DNA from: Streptomyces sp. CNQ085
GTDB lineage: Bacteria; Actinomycetota; Actinomycetes; Streptomycetales; Streptomycetaceae
Assembly (NCBI RefSeq): GCF_022614595.1
Contig: NZ_JAJFAU010000010.1
Span: 1 to 58,120, forward strand
Length of the DNA: 58,120 bases
Reading direction: 5' to 3'
Part shown: positions 29,205 to 40,136 of the stretch, in pieces
Layout: the number at the start of each line of letters is the position of its first letter
Position numbering within the stretch: the first letter of the stretch is position 1
The notes under the pieces: generated by a model
Databases searched by the model: none
The model's input: only the letters and a program-made list of their open reading frames with translations
Told to the model about the DNA's origin: nothing
Translations under genes and position numbers: made by a program

Positions 29205-30451
29205 CGGCCCTGCGTCCGGAGGGCACCCACGGGGCTGACCCGCTCCCCGGGCGCCACCGGGCCGGCCCGCCCGCCGACGCCCCTGCCGATCCCTACGCCG
29301 AGCAGGTGGGGCACGCCGAGCAGCAGGCCTTCGAGGCCGCGGTGGCGCGGCTCGCCGACCCGCTGAACGATCCGCTGCCGGGACGGGAGCCGATACCGGT
29401 ACGGGGGGAGGAGCGGCCGGAGACGGACGCGCCCCCCTACACCGAACCCCGTGCCGAGCCGTACGCGCCCGGTGCCGACCGGCGCGTGCGGGCGTACCGA
29501 CGACCCGTCGTCCCCAAACCCGCGCCCGTCCCCGACGACGAGACGATGACGCTGCGGCAGGCGTGCCTCCCGGCGGACGAGACGATGACGCTGCGCCGGG
29601 TGGAGGCCGTGCGCCCGGTACCGGGCGGGGAGCCGCCCGTTCCCGCTCCAGCCCCGGAGCCCGTCCCCGAGCCCGTGACCGAGCCCGTGACCGAATCCGC
29701 GCCGGGGACCGACGTGCCCCCGCCCGGCGGCCGCGCCGCGCGCCGGCGAGCGGCGCGGGCGAGCCGCGAGAGCCCGATGGTGGTCGCCAGCCGGGTCGTC
29801 GGCGAACTGTTCATCACCCTCGGTGTGGTGATGCTGCTGTTCGTGTCCTACCAGCTGTGGTGGACGAACGTGATCGCGGACCGCCAGGCGGGCAACGAGG
29901 CGAAGAAGCTGGAGCAGCGGTGGGGCGAGAAGGGGGACGGGGAGAGCCGCGACCCCGGGGCCTTCTCCGCCGGCGAGGGATTCGCGATCATGCACATCCC
30001 CAAGCTGGACGTCAAGGTGCCCGTCGCCGAGGGCGTGGACGAGGGCGGCGTCCTCGACCGGGGCATGGTCGGCCACTACGGCGAGGAACCCCTGAAGACG
30101 GCGATGCCCTGGGACGAGAAGGGCAACTTCGCGGTGGCCGGGCACCGCAACACCCACGGCGAGCCCTTCCGCTACATCAACAAGCTCGACCCGGGCGACC
30201 CGATCGTGGTGGAGACCGAGGACACCTACTACGTCTACGAGATGGCCAGCCGTCTCGACTCCACCCTGCCCTCGAACGTCGGCGTCATCGACCCCGTACC
30301 CGGGGAGTCGGGGTTCACCGAGCCGGGCCGGTACATCACCCTGACCACCTGCACGCCCGAGTTCACCTCGAAGTACCGGATGATCGTCTGGGGGAAGCTG
30401 GCCGAGGAGCGTCCGCGCAGCGAGGGGAAGCCGGACTCCCTCGTCCGATAG
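29201..30451 (+). CDS. srtE1: class E sortase (SrtE1-like)
   Basis: 416 residues. A ~195-residue cytoplasmic, Pro/Glu/Arg-rich N-terminus is unusual for a sortase. It is followed by one transmembrane helix (LFITLGVVMLLFVSYQLWW, about 205-225) and an extracellular sortase domain. Catalytic residues: His315 (AGHRNTHG), Cys384 (TLTTCTPE) and Arg393 (SKYRMIVWG). Class E sortases join LAxTG-type proteins to Streptomyces peptidoglycan, including chaplins. The GTG start overlaps the pabA stop. It shares near-identical DNA tracts with the next gene. Confidence 0.93.
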   Translation: MTALRPEGTHGADPLPGRHRAGPPADAPADPYAEQVGHAEQQAFEAAVARLADPLNDPLPGREPIPVRGEERPETDAPPYTEPRAEPYAPGADRRVRAYRRPVVPKPAPVPDDETMTLRQACLPADETMTLRRVEAVRPVPGGEPPVPAPAPEPVPEPVTEPVTESAPGTDVPPPGGRAARRRAARASRESPMVVASRVVGELFITLGVVMLLFVSYQLWWTNVIADRQAGNEAKKLEQRWGEKGDGESRDPGAFSAGEGFAIMHIPKLDVKVPVAEGVDEGGVLDRGMVGHYGEEPLKTAMPWDEKGNFAVAGHRNTHGEPFRYINKLDPGDPIVVETEDTYYVYEMASRLDSTLPSNVGVIDPVPGESGFTEPGRYITLTTCTPEFTSKYRMIVWGKLAEERPRSEGKPDSLVR

Positions 30452-30484
30452 CCTGCGCGCAGGAACTGCGGAGGGGAAGGGGCG

Positions 30485-31234
30485 GTGCGTCGGGTGGCAG
30501 CGATCGACCAGGACAACGGTTCGCGGACGGATCAGCCGCGCGCACCACGCCGCGGGCGCTCCCGGGCCGCCTCCGCCGTCAGCCTGCTGGGCGAGCTGCT
30601 GGTCACCTTCGGTGTGCTGCTGGGCCTCTTCGTCGCCTACTCGCTGTGGTGGACGAACGTGGTCGCCAACCGCGAGGCCGAGCGCGACGGCAACGAGGTG
30701 CGCGAGAGCTGGGCGGAGGACGGGCCGGACGGCGGGGGGAAGAAGGAGTACGAGGGCGGGGACGGTGTCGGCTTCCTCCATGTGCCGTCGATGGGCGGCG
30801 AGGTGCTGATCAAGAAGGGCACCGACACCGAGGAACTGAACAAGGGCGTCGCCGGCTACTACACCGAGCCCGTGAAGGCCACCCCGCCCTGGGAGGGCGA
30901 GGGCAACTTCTCGCTGGCCGCGCACCGCGACGGCCACGGCGCCAAGTTCCACGACATCCACAGGATCGACGAGGGCGACCCGATCGTGGTGGAGACCGAG
31001 GACACCTGGTACGTCTACAAGGTCTACGAGACGCTCCCCAGGACCTCCAAGTACAACGTCGACGTGCTGGCGGACATCCCCGGGGAGTCGGGGTTCACCG
31101 AGCCCGGCCGGTACATCACCCTGACCACCTGCACTCCCGTCCTCACCTCCGACTACCGCTACATCGTCTGGGGCGAGCTGGTGCGCACCGAGAAGGTGGA
31201 CGAGCGGCGCACCCCGCCGGAGGAGCTGCGCTGA
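30485..31234 (+). CDS. srtE2: class E sortase (SrtE2-like)
   Basis: 249 residues from a GTG, 33 bases after srtE1. A short basic N-terminus, one transmembrane helix (LLVTFGVLLGLFVAYSLWW) and a sortase domain with His147 (AAHRDGHG), Cys216 (TLTTCTPV) and Arg225 (SDYRYIVWG). It is a paralogue of the preceding gene without its long cytoplasmic extension. Two adjacent srtE genes are normal for Streptomyces. It is convergent with pknB. Confidence 0.93.
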   Translation: MRRVAAIDQDNGSRTDQPRAPRRGRSRAASAVSLLGELLVTFGVLLGLFVAYSLWWTNVVANREAERDGNEVRESWAEDGPDGGGKKEYEGGDGVGFLHVPSMGGEVLIKKGTDTEELNKGVAGYYTEPVKATPPWEGEGNFSLAAHRDGHGAKFHDIHRIDEGDPIVVETEDTWYVYKVYETLPRTSKYNVDVLADIPGESGFTEPGRYITLTTCTPVLTSDYRYIVWGELVRTEKVDERRTPPEELR

Positions 31235-31293
31235 CCGGTACGCGCCGGCCGCCGCGCGTACCGCCCGCACCGCCGCCCCGCCCGGGAGCGGAT

Positions 31294-31337
31294 GTCCGAG
31301 GGCCCCGACCGGAAGCGACCGGCCGGGGCCCTCGGAC
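31294..31337. terminator. bidirectional terminator between srtE2 and pknB
   Basis: A perfect 14-bp stem (GTCCGAGGGCCCCG at 31294-31307 with CGGGGCCCTCGGAC at 31324-31337) and a 16-base loop, between two convergent genes. Confidence 0.75.
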
Positions 31338-31372
31338 GTATCCCGCACACGTGCGGCGGGCGTCCGGCGGGA

Positions 31373-33370
<1,998 letters not shown>

Positions 33371-33509
33371 AGTCTCCAGCCCTCTCCGTGCGTCCTGACC
33401 GTCTCCCTGCGCGGTCCGGCGGTGCTGCTCGGCCATACGGTACCCGGACCGGGCGGCGGGCCGGGATGCGACCACTGATGTGACCACCGGAGTGACCGGC
33501 GCCCTCCGG

Positions 33510-34970
33510 TCACCTACTGCCGTCGAGAGCCGCCTCCATCATGGCCTTGGCCACCGGGGCGGCCAGCTTGCTGCCCGCGATGTCGTCGCGGAGGACGTCG
33601 GCGCTCTCGACGATGACCGCGACGGCGACCGGGGTCGAGTCGTCGGAGGTCTTGGCGTAGGAGATGAACCAGGCGTACGGGTTCTTCTCGTTGTTCTCGC
33701 CGTGCTGCGCGGTGCCGGTCTTGCCGCCCACTGTGACGCCGTCGATCTGCGCGGGGGTTCCCGTGCCCTCCTCGACGACCGTCTCCATCATCCGCTGGAG
33801 CTGCTGCGCGGTCTCGCCCGAGACCGCCTGCCCCATCTCCCGGGGCTTGTGCTCCTCGACGACGCTGAGGCTCGGCGCGATGAGCTGGTCCATCATGTAC
33901 GGCTCCATCATCCTGCCGTCGTTGGCGACGGTGGCGGCGACCATGGCCATCTGGAGCGGGGTGGCGCGGTTGGACGCCTGGCCGATGCCGGCCATGGCGT
34001 TCTGCGAGTCGATGTCCTCGGGGTAGACGGATTCGGCGGTGCGGACCGGGACGAAGTGCTCCTGGCCGAAGCCGAACTTCTCGGAGTACTCGATCATCTT
34101 CTCGTTGGTCACTTCGTGACTGATCTTGGCGAAGACGGTGTTGCACGACCACTGCATGGCCACCCGCAGCGAGGCGTTCTCACAGGGGTGGTCGCCGTCG
34201 TTGACCATGTCGGTCCTGGTGCCGGGCAGCTGGTACGGGTCCGGGGAGTCGGTCTTCTCGTCGATGCTCTCGTACAGACCGCTCTCCAGCGCCGCGGCGG
34301 CGGTGACGACCTTGAACGTCGAGCCGGGCGGGTAGGTCTCACGCAGCGCCCGGTTGAGCAGCGGCTTGTCCTCGTCGTCCAGCAGGGCGTTCCACTTCTC
34401 GGCGTCCTTGGAGGAGCTTCCCGCGAAGGAGGAGGGGTCGTAGGAGGGGGTGCTGACCAGACCCAGGATCGCGCCCGTCTCGGGGTTGATCGCGACGGCC
34501 GCGCCCTTCTTGTCGCCCATGGCCTCGAACCCGGCCTTCTGGACGTCGGCGTCCAGCGTCGTGACGACGTTGCCGCCCTTCTGGTCCTCGCCGGTGAGCA
34601 TGTCGATGGTCTGGTTGAAGAACAGCCGGTCGTCGTCGCCGGTGAGGATGCCGTCGTGGATGCCCTCGAGCTGGGTGGCGCCGAAGGCCTGGGAGGCGTA
34701 GCCGGTCACCGGGGCCCAGATCTCGCCGTCCTTGTACGTCCGCTTGTACTTGAAGTCGGTGCCCTCGGTCTTCTTGGAACCGGTGACGGCCTTGCCGTCG
34801 ACGATGATGTCGCCGCGCGGCTGGGCGTACCGGTCGATGGCGACGCGGCGGTTGTGCTTGTCGTTCTGCAGGTCGTCGGCCTGGGCGAACTGAAGCCAGT
34901 TGGCTCTGACCATCAGGGCGACCATCAGCAGACCGCAGAAGATGGCGATACGGCGCAGCGGCTTGTTCAC
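33510..34970 (-). CDS. pbpA: penicillin-binding protein 2 / FtsI-type transpeptidase (PbpA)
   Basis: 486 residues. An N-terminal membrane anchor (IAIFCGLLMVALMVRANWLQF), then a dimerisation region and a class B transpeptidase domain. Active-site motifs: SxxK with Ser217 (PPGSTFKVV), SxN (QWSCNTVF) and KTG (VGGKTGTAQHG). It cross-links peptidoglycan beside the SEDS polymerase encoded upstream, with which it overlaps by 4 bases. It is shorter than cell-division FtsI. Confidence 0.95.
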   Translation of the reverse strand: MNKPLRRIAIFCGLLMVALMVRANWLQFAQADDLQNDKHNRRVAIDRYAQPRGDIIVDGKAVTGSKKTEGTDFKYKRTYKDGEIWAPVTGYASQAFGATQLEGIHDGILTGDDDRLFFNQTIDMLTGEDQKGGNVVTTLDADVQKAGFEAMGDKKGAAVAINPETGAILGLVSTPSYDPSSFAGSSSKDAEKWNALLDDEDKPLLNRALRETYPPGSTFKVVTAAAALESGLYESIDEKTDSPDPYQLPGTRTDMVNDGDHPCENASLRVAMQWSCNTVFAKISHEVTNEKMIEYSEKFGFGQEHFVPVRTAESVYPEDIDSQNAMAGIGQASNRATPLQMAMVAATVANDGRMMEPYMMDQLIAPSLSVVEEHKPREMGQAVSGETAQQLQRMMETVVEEGTGTPAQIDGVTVGGKTGTAQHGENNEKNPYAWFISYAKTSDDSTPVAVAVIVESADVLRDDIAGSKLAAPVAKAMMEAALDGSR

Positions 34971-36379
34971 GATCGGACCACCTGGGTCATCTCGGCGTCG
35001 GGTGAGGGCGCTGGGGCGGGCGCGGGCCGCCGGGCGGTGTCACTGATCTTCAGCAGGATCGCGACCAGCGCCCAGTTGGAGATCACCGACGAGCCGCCCT
35101 GCGCGAGGAAGGGCATGGTCATACCGGTCAGCGGGATCAGGGCCATCACACCGCCGGCCACCACGAAGACCTGGATGGCGAAGGCCGCGGACAGCCCGAC
35201 GGCCAGCAGCTTGCCGAACGGGTCGCGGGCGGCCAGTGCGGTGCGGATGCCGCGCTCGACGAGCAGCCCGTACAGCAGCACGAACGCCATGACGCCGGCC
35301 AGACCCAGCTCCTCGCCGACGGTGGCGAAGATGTAGTCGCTCTTGGTGGCGAAGCCGATCAGGTCGGAGTCGCCCTGGCCCAGTCCGGTGCCGAGGATCC
35401 CGCCCGCGCCGAAGGCCCACAGGGCCTGTGCGGGCTGGTTGGGTCTGCCGGTCTCGCGGACGACGTGGAAGGGGTCGAGCCAGTCCTGCACACGGCTCTG
35501 GACGTGGGGCTCGAAGCTGGCCACGGCCACCGCGCCGACGACGGCCAGGGTGAGACCGAAGAGGATCCAGCTGGTGCGCTCGGTGGCCACGTAGAGCATC
35601 ACGACGAAGAGGCCGAAGAAGAGCAGCGAGGTGCCCAGGTCGGTCTCGAAGACCAGGATGAGCACGCTCAGGGCCCAGATCACCAGGATCGGGCCGAGGT
35701 CGCGGCCGCGCGGCAGGTACAGGCCCAGGAAGCGGCGGCTGGCCAGCGCCAGGGCGTCCCGCTTGACCATCAGGTAGCCGGCGAAGAAGACCGCGATGAT
35801 GATCTTGGCGAACTCGCCCGGCTGGATGGACATCCCGCCGATGGTGATCCAGATCTTCGCGCCGTAGACCGCCGGGAAGAACATCGGCAGGATCAGCAGG
35901 ACCAGCGCCACGACCATGGAGATGTAGGTGTAGCGCTGCAGGATGCGGTGGTCCCGGAGGAAGACCAGCACCGCGAGGAAGAGCGCTATGCCCAGCGCGG
36001 ACCACATCAGCTGGTTGGGGGCGGCGGAGCCCTCCCCGAGCCGTGCGAGTTTCTCCGACTGGTCGAGCCGCCAGATCAGGACCAGGCCCAGCCCGTTGAG
36101 GAGCGTGGCGATCGGCAGCATCAGCGGGTCGGCGTACGGCGCGAACCTGCGCACCACGAGGTGGGCCACGCCGGCCATCAGGCCGAGGCCGAGGCCGTAG
36201 CCGAGCATGCCCGCGGGCATCTCGTCGTTGATGGCCAGGCCCACGTTGGCGTAGGCGAACACCGGGATCAGCACGGCGAAGACGAGCATCGCCAGTTCGG
36301 TGTTGCGGCGGCTGGGCAGACCTCCGGAGGAGATCGTCGTGTTGCTGCCGGTGGTCCCGGTGGCGTGACTGGTGCTCAT
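34967..36379 (-). CDS. rodA: SEDS family peptidoglycan polymerase RodA/FtsW
   Basis: 470 residues with about 10-12 transmembrane helices. SEDS marks: GAKIWITIGGMSIQPGEFAKI, FETDLGTSLLFFGLFVVMLYV, RPNQPAQALWAFGAGGILGTGLGQG and LPFLAQGGSSVISNWALVAILL near the end. It polymerises glycan strands from lipid II together with the PBP encoded next. The C-terminal tail is Pro/Ala-rich. FtsW versus RodA cannot be settled from sequence alone, but the fha-pstP-pbpA-pknB context fits RodA. Confidence 0.95.
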   Translation of the reverse strand: MSTSHATGTTGSNTTISSGGLPSRRNTELAMLVFAVLIPVFAYANVGLAINDEMPAGMLGYGLGLGLMAGVAHLVVRRFAPYADPLMLPIATLLNGLGLVLIWRLDQSEKLARLGEGSAAPNQLMWSALGIALFLAVLVFLRDHRILQRYTYISMVVALVLLILPMFFPAVYGAKIWITIGGMSIQPGEFAKIIIAVFFAGYLMVKRDALALASRRFLGLYLPRGRDLGPILVIWALSVLILVFETDLGTSLLFFGLFVVMLYVATERTSWILFGLTLAVVGAVAVASFEPHVQSRVQDWLDPFHVVRETGRPNQPAQALWAFGAGGILGTGLGQGDSDLIGFATKSDYIFATVGEELGLAGVMAFVLLYGLLVERGIRTALAARDPFGKLLAVGLSAAFAIQVFVVAGGVMALIPLTGMTMPFLAQGGSSVISNWALVAILLKISDTARRPAPAPAPSPDAEMTQVVRS

Positions 36380-36392
36380 GGTGTGCGGCCCC

Positions 36393-37952
36393 CTATGACG
36401 TGGTGCACTGCTTGGCGAGCCTCTGCTGCTCCTCCGGAAGGGCGGGGCCGGGAGTGGGAGCGGTCGGGCTCGTGACGCTTGCGGTGGCGGCGGAGTCGAG
36501 GGAGTCGGTGGAGGAGGCGGCCGGGGCGGGGGAGCCGGACGGCTCGGAGCGCTCGCCGGCTCCGGCGCCGTCGCGGGCGGAGCCGCTCTCGTCGGCCTTT
36601 CCGGCCTCCGCCTCCGCGCGCTCCTTCTCCCTGCGCTGGGCGGCGACGATCTCGCAGACCTCGGCCTGCTCCGCCAGCTTCTCCAGCCGGTTCTCCGCCT
36701 GGGCGAGGCTGTCCATGGAGATCCCGGCCTCGACCTCGTTGCGCTGGTAGGTCGGAAGGTACCTGAGCTCGACCGGGGAACTCCGCTCGACCTCGCTCAG
36801 CCTGATCCAGGCCAGCTTCTGGCTGATACCGCGGTAGATCGCGACGCGGTCGCCGTCGGCTCCGACGTAGAACTGGGTCTGGGTCCATCTGTGGGCACCG
36901 TACAGGCCGCCGCCGATCAGACCGAGGACGAGCAGGGCGAGGAAGATCCGCTTCAGCCACCTGAACCGCTTGCGCGGCTTGGCGGAATCGCCCTCGGCGT
37001 AGGCGCCGAACGCTCCCGCGGGCGGGGCGGCGTCACCGCTGCCGGGCGGGCCGAAGCTTCCCTGCGGCCCCTCGGGCGACTGCTGCTGGGGCACGCCGCC
37101 GCGGCCGAGTTCGGCGGCGCGGGCGGCGGGGGTACGGGGAGCGCCGCCGTCGCCCAGCTGCTGCTGGCTCTCGGCGACGGCGCCGACGATGACCGGGGTG
37201 TCGTTGAGCCGGCCGGCGAGGGTTTCGTCGCCGACGTCCAGGACGTCCGCGACGATGCAGGTGATGTTGTCGGGGCCGCCGCCGCGCAGGGCGAGCTGGA
37301 TCAGCTCCTGTACGGTCTCGTGGGGATCCTGGTGGGCGGCGAGGGTCTCCTCCATCGTCTGGTGGCTGACGACGCCGGACAGGCCGTCGGAGCACAGCAG
37401 GTAGCGGTCACCGGCCCGTACCTCGCGGATGGACAGATCTGGCTCCACGTGGTCGCCGCTGCCCAGCGCGCGCATCAGCAGGGAGCGCTGCGGGTGGGTG
37501 GTGGCCTCCTCCTCGGTGATCCGGCCCTCGTCCACCAGTCGCTGGACCCAGGTGTGGTCCTGGGTGATCTGGGTGAGCCGGCCGTCGCGCAGCAGGTACG
37601 CGCGGGAGTCCCCGACGTGCACCAGGCCGAGCCGCCGGCCCGTCCACAACAGGGCGGTGAGCGTGGTGCCCATGCCCTCCAGATGGGAGTCCTCCTCGAC
37701 CATGACGCGCAGCTGCTCGTTGGCGCGCTGCACCGTGGTGCCCAGCGAGGTGAGCAGGTCGGAGCCGGGGACGTCGTCGTCCAGCTGCACGAGGATCGAG
37801 ATCACCTCTGAGCTGGCGACCTCGCCGGCGGCCTGGCCGCCCATCCCGTCGGCGATCGCGAGCAGCCGCGGACCGGCGTAACCGGAGTCCTCGTTGCCCT
37901 CGCGGATCATGCCTCTGTGCGATCCGGCGGCGAAGCGCAGTGACAGACTCAT
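36393..37952 (-). CDS. pstP: PP2C-family Ser/Thr phosphatase PstP
   Basis: 519 residues from the ATG at 37952 (MSLSLRFAAGSHRG), with GAGG 5 bases upstream; the in-frame ATG at 37982 (MYPEPTGEVR) is an alternative. PP2C domain 1-235: NEDSGYAG, AIADGMGGQAAGEVAS, LVHVGDSRAYLLRDG, CSDGLSGVV and GGGPDNITCIVADV are the metal-binding motifs. A Gly/Pro-rich linker, a transmembrane helix (RIFLALLVLGLIGGGLYGAHRW, about 320-342) and an extracellular part with a helical, charged, Ser/Ala-rich tail follow. It dephosphorylates PknB and its substrates. Confidence 0.94.
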   Translation of the reverse strand: MSLSLRFAAGSHRGMIREGNEDSGYAGPRLLAIADGMGGQAAGEVASSEVISILVQLDDDVPGSDLLTSLGTTVQRANEQLRVMVEEDSHLEGMGTTLTALLWTGRRLGLVHVGDSRAYLLRDGRLTQITQDHTWVQRLVDEGRITEEEATTHPQRSLLMRALGSGDHVEPDLSIREVRAGDRYLLCSDGLSGVVSHQTMEETLAAHQDPHETVQELIQLALRGGGPDNITCIVADVLDVGDETLAGRLNDTPVIVGAVAESQQQLGDGGAPRTPAARAAELGRGGVPQQQSPEGPQGSFGPPGSGDAAPPAGAFGAYAEGDSAKPRKRFRWLKRIFLALLVLGLIGGGLYGAHRWTQTQFYVGADGDRVAIYRGISQKLAWIRLSEVERSSPVELRYLPTYQRNEVEAGISMDSLAQAENRLEKLAEQAEVCEIVAAQRREKERAEAEAGKADESGSARDGAGAGERSEPSGSPAPAASSTDSLDSAATASVTSPTAPTPGPALPEEQQRLAKQCTTS

Positions 37953-38022
37953 GCGCACCTCGCCCGTCGGCTCCGGGTACATCCGCACGGTGCCCACCCT
38001 CCGGTCGTCATGGTCGCGTTCA

Positions 38023-38523
38023 CTACTTCCGCAGCTCGATGACCGTCTTGCCGATGCGGATCGGCGCACCGGGCGGGACCGGGGTCGGTGTGGTGAGCCG
38101 GGTCCGGTCCAGGTACGTGCCGTTGGTGGAGCCCAGATCCTCGACGATCCACTGGCCGTCGCGGTCCGGGTAGATCCTGGCGTGACGGCTGGAGGCGTAG
38201 TCGTCGTCCAGCACGATCGTCGAGTCGTGGGCCCGGCCCAGCGTGATGGTCTGGCCCTGGAGGGCCACGGTGGTGCCGGTGAGCGACCCCTCGGAGACCA
38301 CCAGCTTGGTCGGGGCGCCGCGGCGCCGACCCCCGCCGCGGGCCGCCTGCTGCGGGGCCTGGCGTGGCTGGGGAGGACGCTGGGCCTCGGCGCGGCGGGC
38401 CGCGCGCTGGGTCACGCGGGTGCCGAAGAGGTCGCTCCTGATGACCTGCACGGTCACGATGACGAACAGCCACAGTACGGCGAGAAAACCCAACCGCATG
38501 ACCGTCAGGGTCAGCTCTGACAT
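38023..38523 (-). CDS. fhaB: FHA domain protein FhaB (FipA)
   Basis: 166 residues. An N-terminal transmembrane helix (LTVMRLGFLAVLWLFVIVTVQVI), a basic linker with a Gly/Arg run (AARGGGRRRGAPTK), and an FHA domain at about 85-160 with the phosphothreonine-binding residues ITLGRAHDS, SSRHARIYP and DLGSTNGTYLD. It recruits phosphorylated partners to the membrane in the PknA/PknB cell-wall pathway. It lies 10 bases after fhaA. Confidence 0.94.
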   Translation of the reverse strand: MSELTLTVMRLGFLAVLWLFVIVTVQVIRSDLFGTRVTQRAARRAEAQRPPQPRQAPQQAARGGGRRRGAPTKLVVSEGSLTGTTVALQGQTITLGRAHDSTIVLDDDYASSRHARIYPDRDGQWIVEDLGSTNGTYLDRTRLTTPTPVPPGAPIRIGKTVIELRK

Positions 38524-38533
38524 TGCCCCCGCT

Positions 38534-39352
38534 TCACCCTTCGGCTTGCCGGTAAATGATCGTGGTGCTGCCCACGACGATGCGTGAGCCGTCGCGGAGC
38601 GTAGCGCGCGTGGTGTGCTGTCCGTCCACCACGATGCCGTTGGTGGAGCCCAGGTCCTGGACCGTCGCCGGATCTCCGGTCCGGATCTCGCAGTGGCGCC
38701 GCGATACGCCGGGGTCGTCGATCCGCACGTCGGTCTCGGTGGAGCGGCCCAGCACCATGGTGGGACGGGAGATCTGGTGACGGGTGCCGTTGATCTCGAT
38801 CCAGCGGCGGGTCCGGTCGTGCGGCGCCGGAGAGCCGGGGGCCTGGCCGGGAGGCGGTCCGGCCGGCATGGGCGGCGGCCCGGCCGGGCGCTGTGGCGGG
38901 TACCCGTAACCGCCGGGGGCGCCGGGGGCGCCGGGGGCGTTTCCGGGGGGCGGTGCGCCGTGCGGGGACTGGGAGGTGCTGGAGGCGAGGGTGCGGCTGC
39001 GTACCCGGTACAGGCCGGTGTCGAGGTCGTCGGCTCGCTCCAGGCCGACCTTGACCGAGCCCATGAAGGTGTAGCGCTGCTGCTTGGCGTACTCGCGCAC
39101 CATGCCGGCCAGCTCGTCGCCGAGCTGGCCGGAGTAGGGGCTGAGGCGCTCGAAGTCCGGAGCGCTGAGCTGGACGATGAAGTCGTTGGGAACGACCGTC
39201 CGCTCCCGGTTCCAGATGGTGGCGTTGTTGTCGCACTCGCGCTGGAGGGCGCCGGCGATCTCGACAGGCTGCACCTCGGACTTGAACACCTTGGCGAAGG
39301 TGCCGTTGACGAGACCCTCGAGACGCTGCTCGAAGCGCTTCAGAACTCCCAC
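38534..39352 (-). CDS. fhaA: DUF3662 and FHA domain protein FhaA
   Basis: 272 residues. The N-terminal DUF3662 domain (about 1-120: MGVLKRFEQRLEGLVNGTFAKVFKSEVQPVEIAGAL) is followed by a Pro/Gly-rich linker (GAPGAPGAPGGYGYPPQRPAG) and a C-terminal FHA domain (about 188-265: TMVLGRSTETDVRI, VSRRHCEIR, DLGSTNGIVVDG). In mycobacteria FhaA binds phosphorylated MviN to restrain peptidoglycan synthesis. It heads the leftward operon. Confidence 0.94.
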   Translation of the reverse strand: MGVLKRFEQRLEGLVNGTFAKVFKSEVQPVEIAGALQRECDNNATIWNRERTVVPNDFIVQLSAPDFERLSPYSGQLGDELAGMVREYAKQQRYTFMGSVKVGLERADDLDTGLYRVRSRTLASSTSQSPHGAPPPGNAPGAPGAPGGYGYPPQRPAGPPPMPAGPPPGQAPGSPAPHDRTRRWIEINGTRHQISRPTMVLGRSTETDVRIDDPGVSRRHCEIRTGDPATVQDLGSTNGIVVDGQHTTRATLRDGSRIVVGSTTIIYRQAEG

Positions 39353-39675
39353 GGTGCACCTCCTTCCCCGATGCTCACGGCTCTAGCGCGCCGGTCGCGG
39401 TCGCGCACGACGCGTTGCCTTCCGATACTGCTTACTGATCGTATCCACGCGCGGGGTGAACGGCTGGTTCCCCACCGGGGTCCGGCGCGCGGGTGTCAAC
39501 CCTCACACGGATCGTAGAGGTGGCACGGGGCCAGTGTCCCAAACCGCGGTCGGTCGATACGGGTGTGAGACCACCCCGGACAGCGTGCTAATGTTCTGTG
39601 TGTCGCCAGGCGATCCCGCCAAACCGGAGAAGAACACTCCGGTGAGTGCGGGAGGATCAAAGCGGAGACACCCAT
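39353..39675. promoter_or_regulatory. divergent fhaA / tRNA-Leu intergenic region
   Basis: 323 bases without a gene. On the plus strand TAATGT (39589-39594) is a -10-like element about 80 bases before tRNA-Leu, with a weak -35 (GTGAGA, 39565-39570). On the minus strand the AT-richer stretch near 39425-39447 could hold the fha operon promoter, but no clear -35/-10 pair was found. Confidence 0.45.
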
Positions 39676-39759
39676 GCGCGGGTGGCGGAATAGGCAGACG
39701 CGCTGGATTCAGGTTCCAGTGCCCGAAAGGGCGTGGGGGTTCAACTCCCCCCTCGCGCA
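39676..39759 (+). tRNA. tRNA-Leu (anticodon CAG)
   Basis: 84 bases with the long variable arm of class II tRNAs. Acceptor GCGCGGG / CTCGCGC (one G-T pair) with discriminator A; D arm TGGCGGAATAGGCAGACGCG; anticodon stem CTGGA / TCCAG with loop TTCAGGT, anticodon CAG at 39710-39712; variable arm GCCCGAAAGGGC; T arm GGGGGTTCAACTCCCCC. CCA is not encoded. Confidence 0.97.
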
Positions 39760-39764
39760 CAGAG

Positions 39765-39808
39765 AGCGAGCCTCTCACTATGACGAAAGTCATAGTGAGA
39801 GGCTCGCT
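39765..39808 (+). terminator. exceptionally long intrinsic terminator after tRNA-Leu
   Basis: A perfect 20-bp stem (39765-39784 with 39789-39808) closed by a GAAA tetraloop and followed by TGATTTTCC. The stem is only moderately GC-rich and is followed by a T run, so this is a textbook rho-independent terminator, uncommon in such a GC-rich genome. Confidence 0.92.
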
Positions 39809-40136
39809 TGATTTTCCGGTTCCGGGCCGTCCGGGGCCGCTCCGAGTTCCGCCTCCGCCCGGCGGGACCGGCGCAGTTCCTCCAGGTCGTGGCGGAGCCG
39901 TTCGCCGGTCCTCCGACCGACGGGGAGATCCGCGCCCTGCTCGGGGCGCGCGGACGGCGGACGCCCGGTGGAGACCGGGCACGCGGACGTGACCGGGCGC
40001 GCGGACGGCGGGGCGCGGGTTCCGGTCGTCCCGGCACTGCCCGGGACCGGGATCGGGAGGTACCTTCGAACCCGCTGATCGTCGCGGTCGGCGCGGGGCG
40101 GCCCGGCCGGCGCCGACCGCTGGTAAGTCGCAGGGG
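39809..40136. other. intergenic region before the DUF2252 gene
   Basis: 328 bases, no convincing gene or promoter. Short imperfect repeats of GCGCGGACGGCGG occur near 39948-39960 and 39998-40012. Nothing else stands out. Confidence 0.4.
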
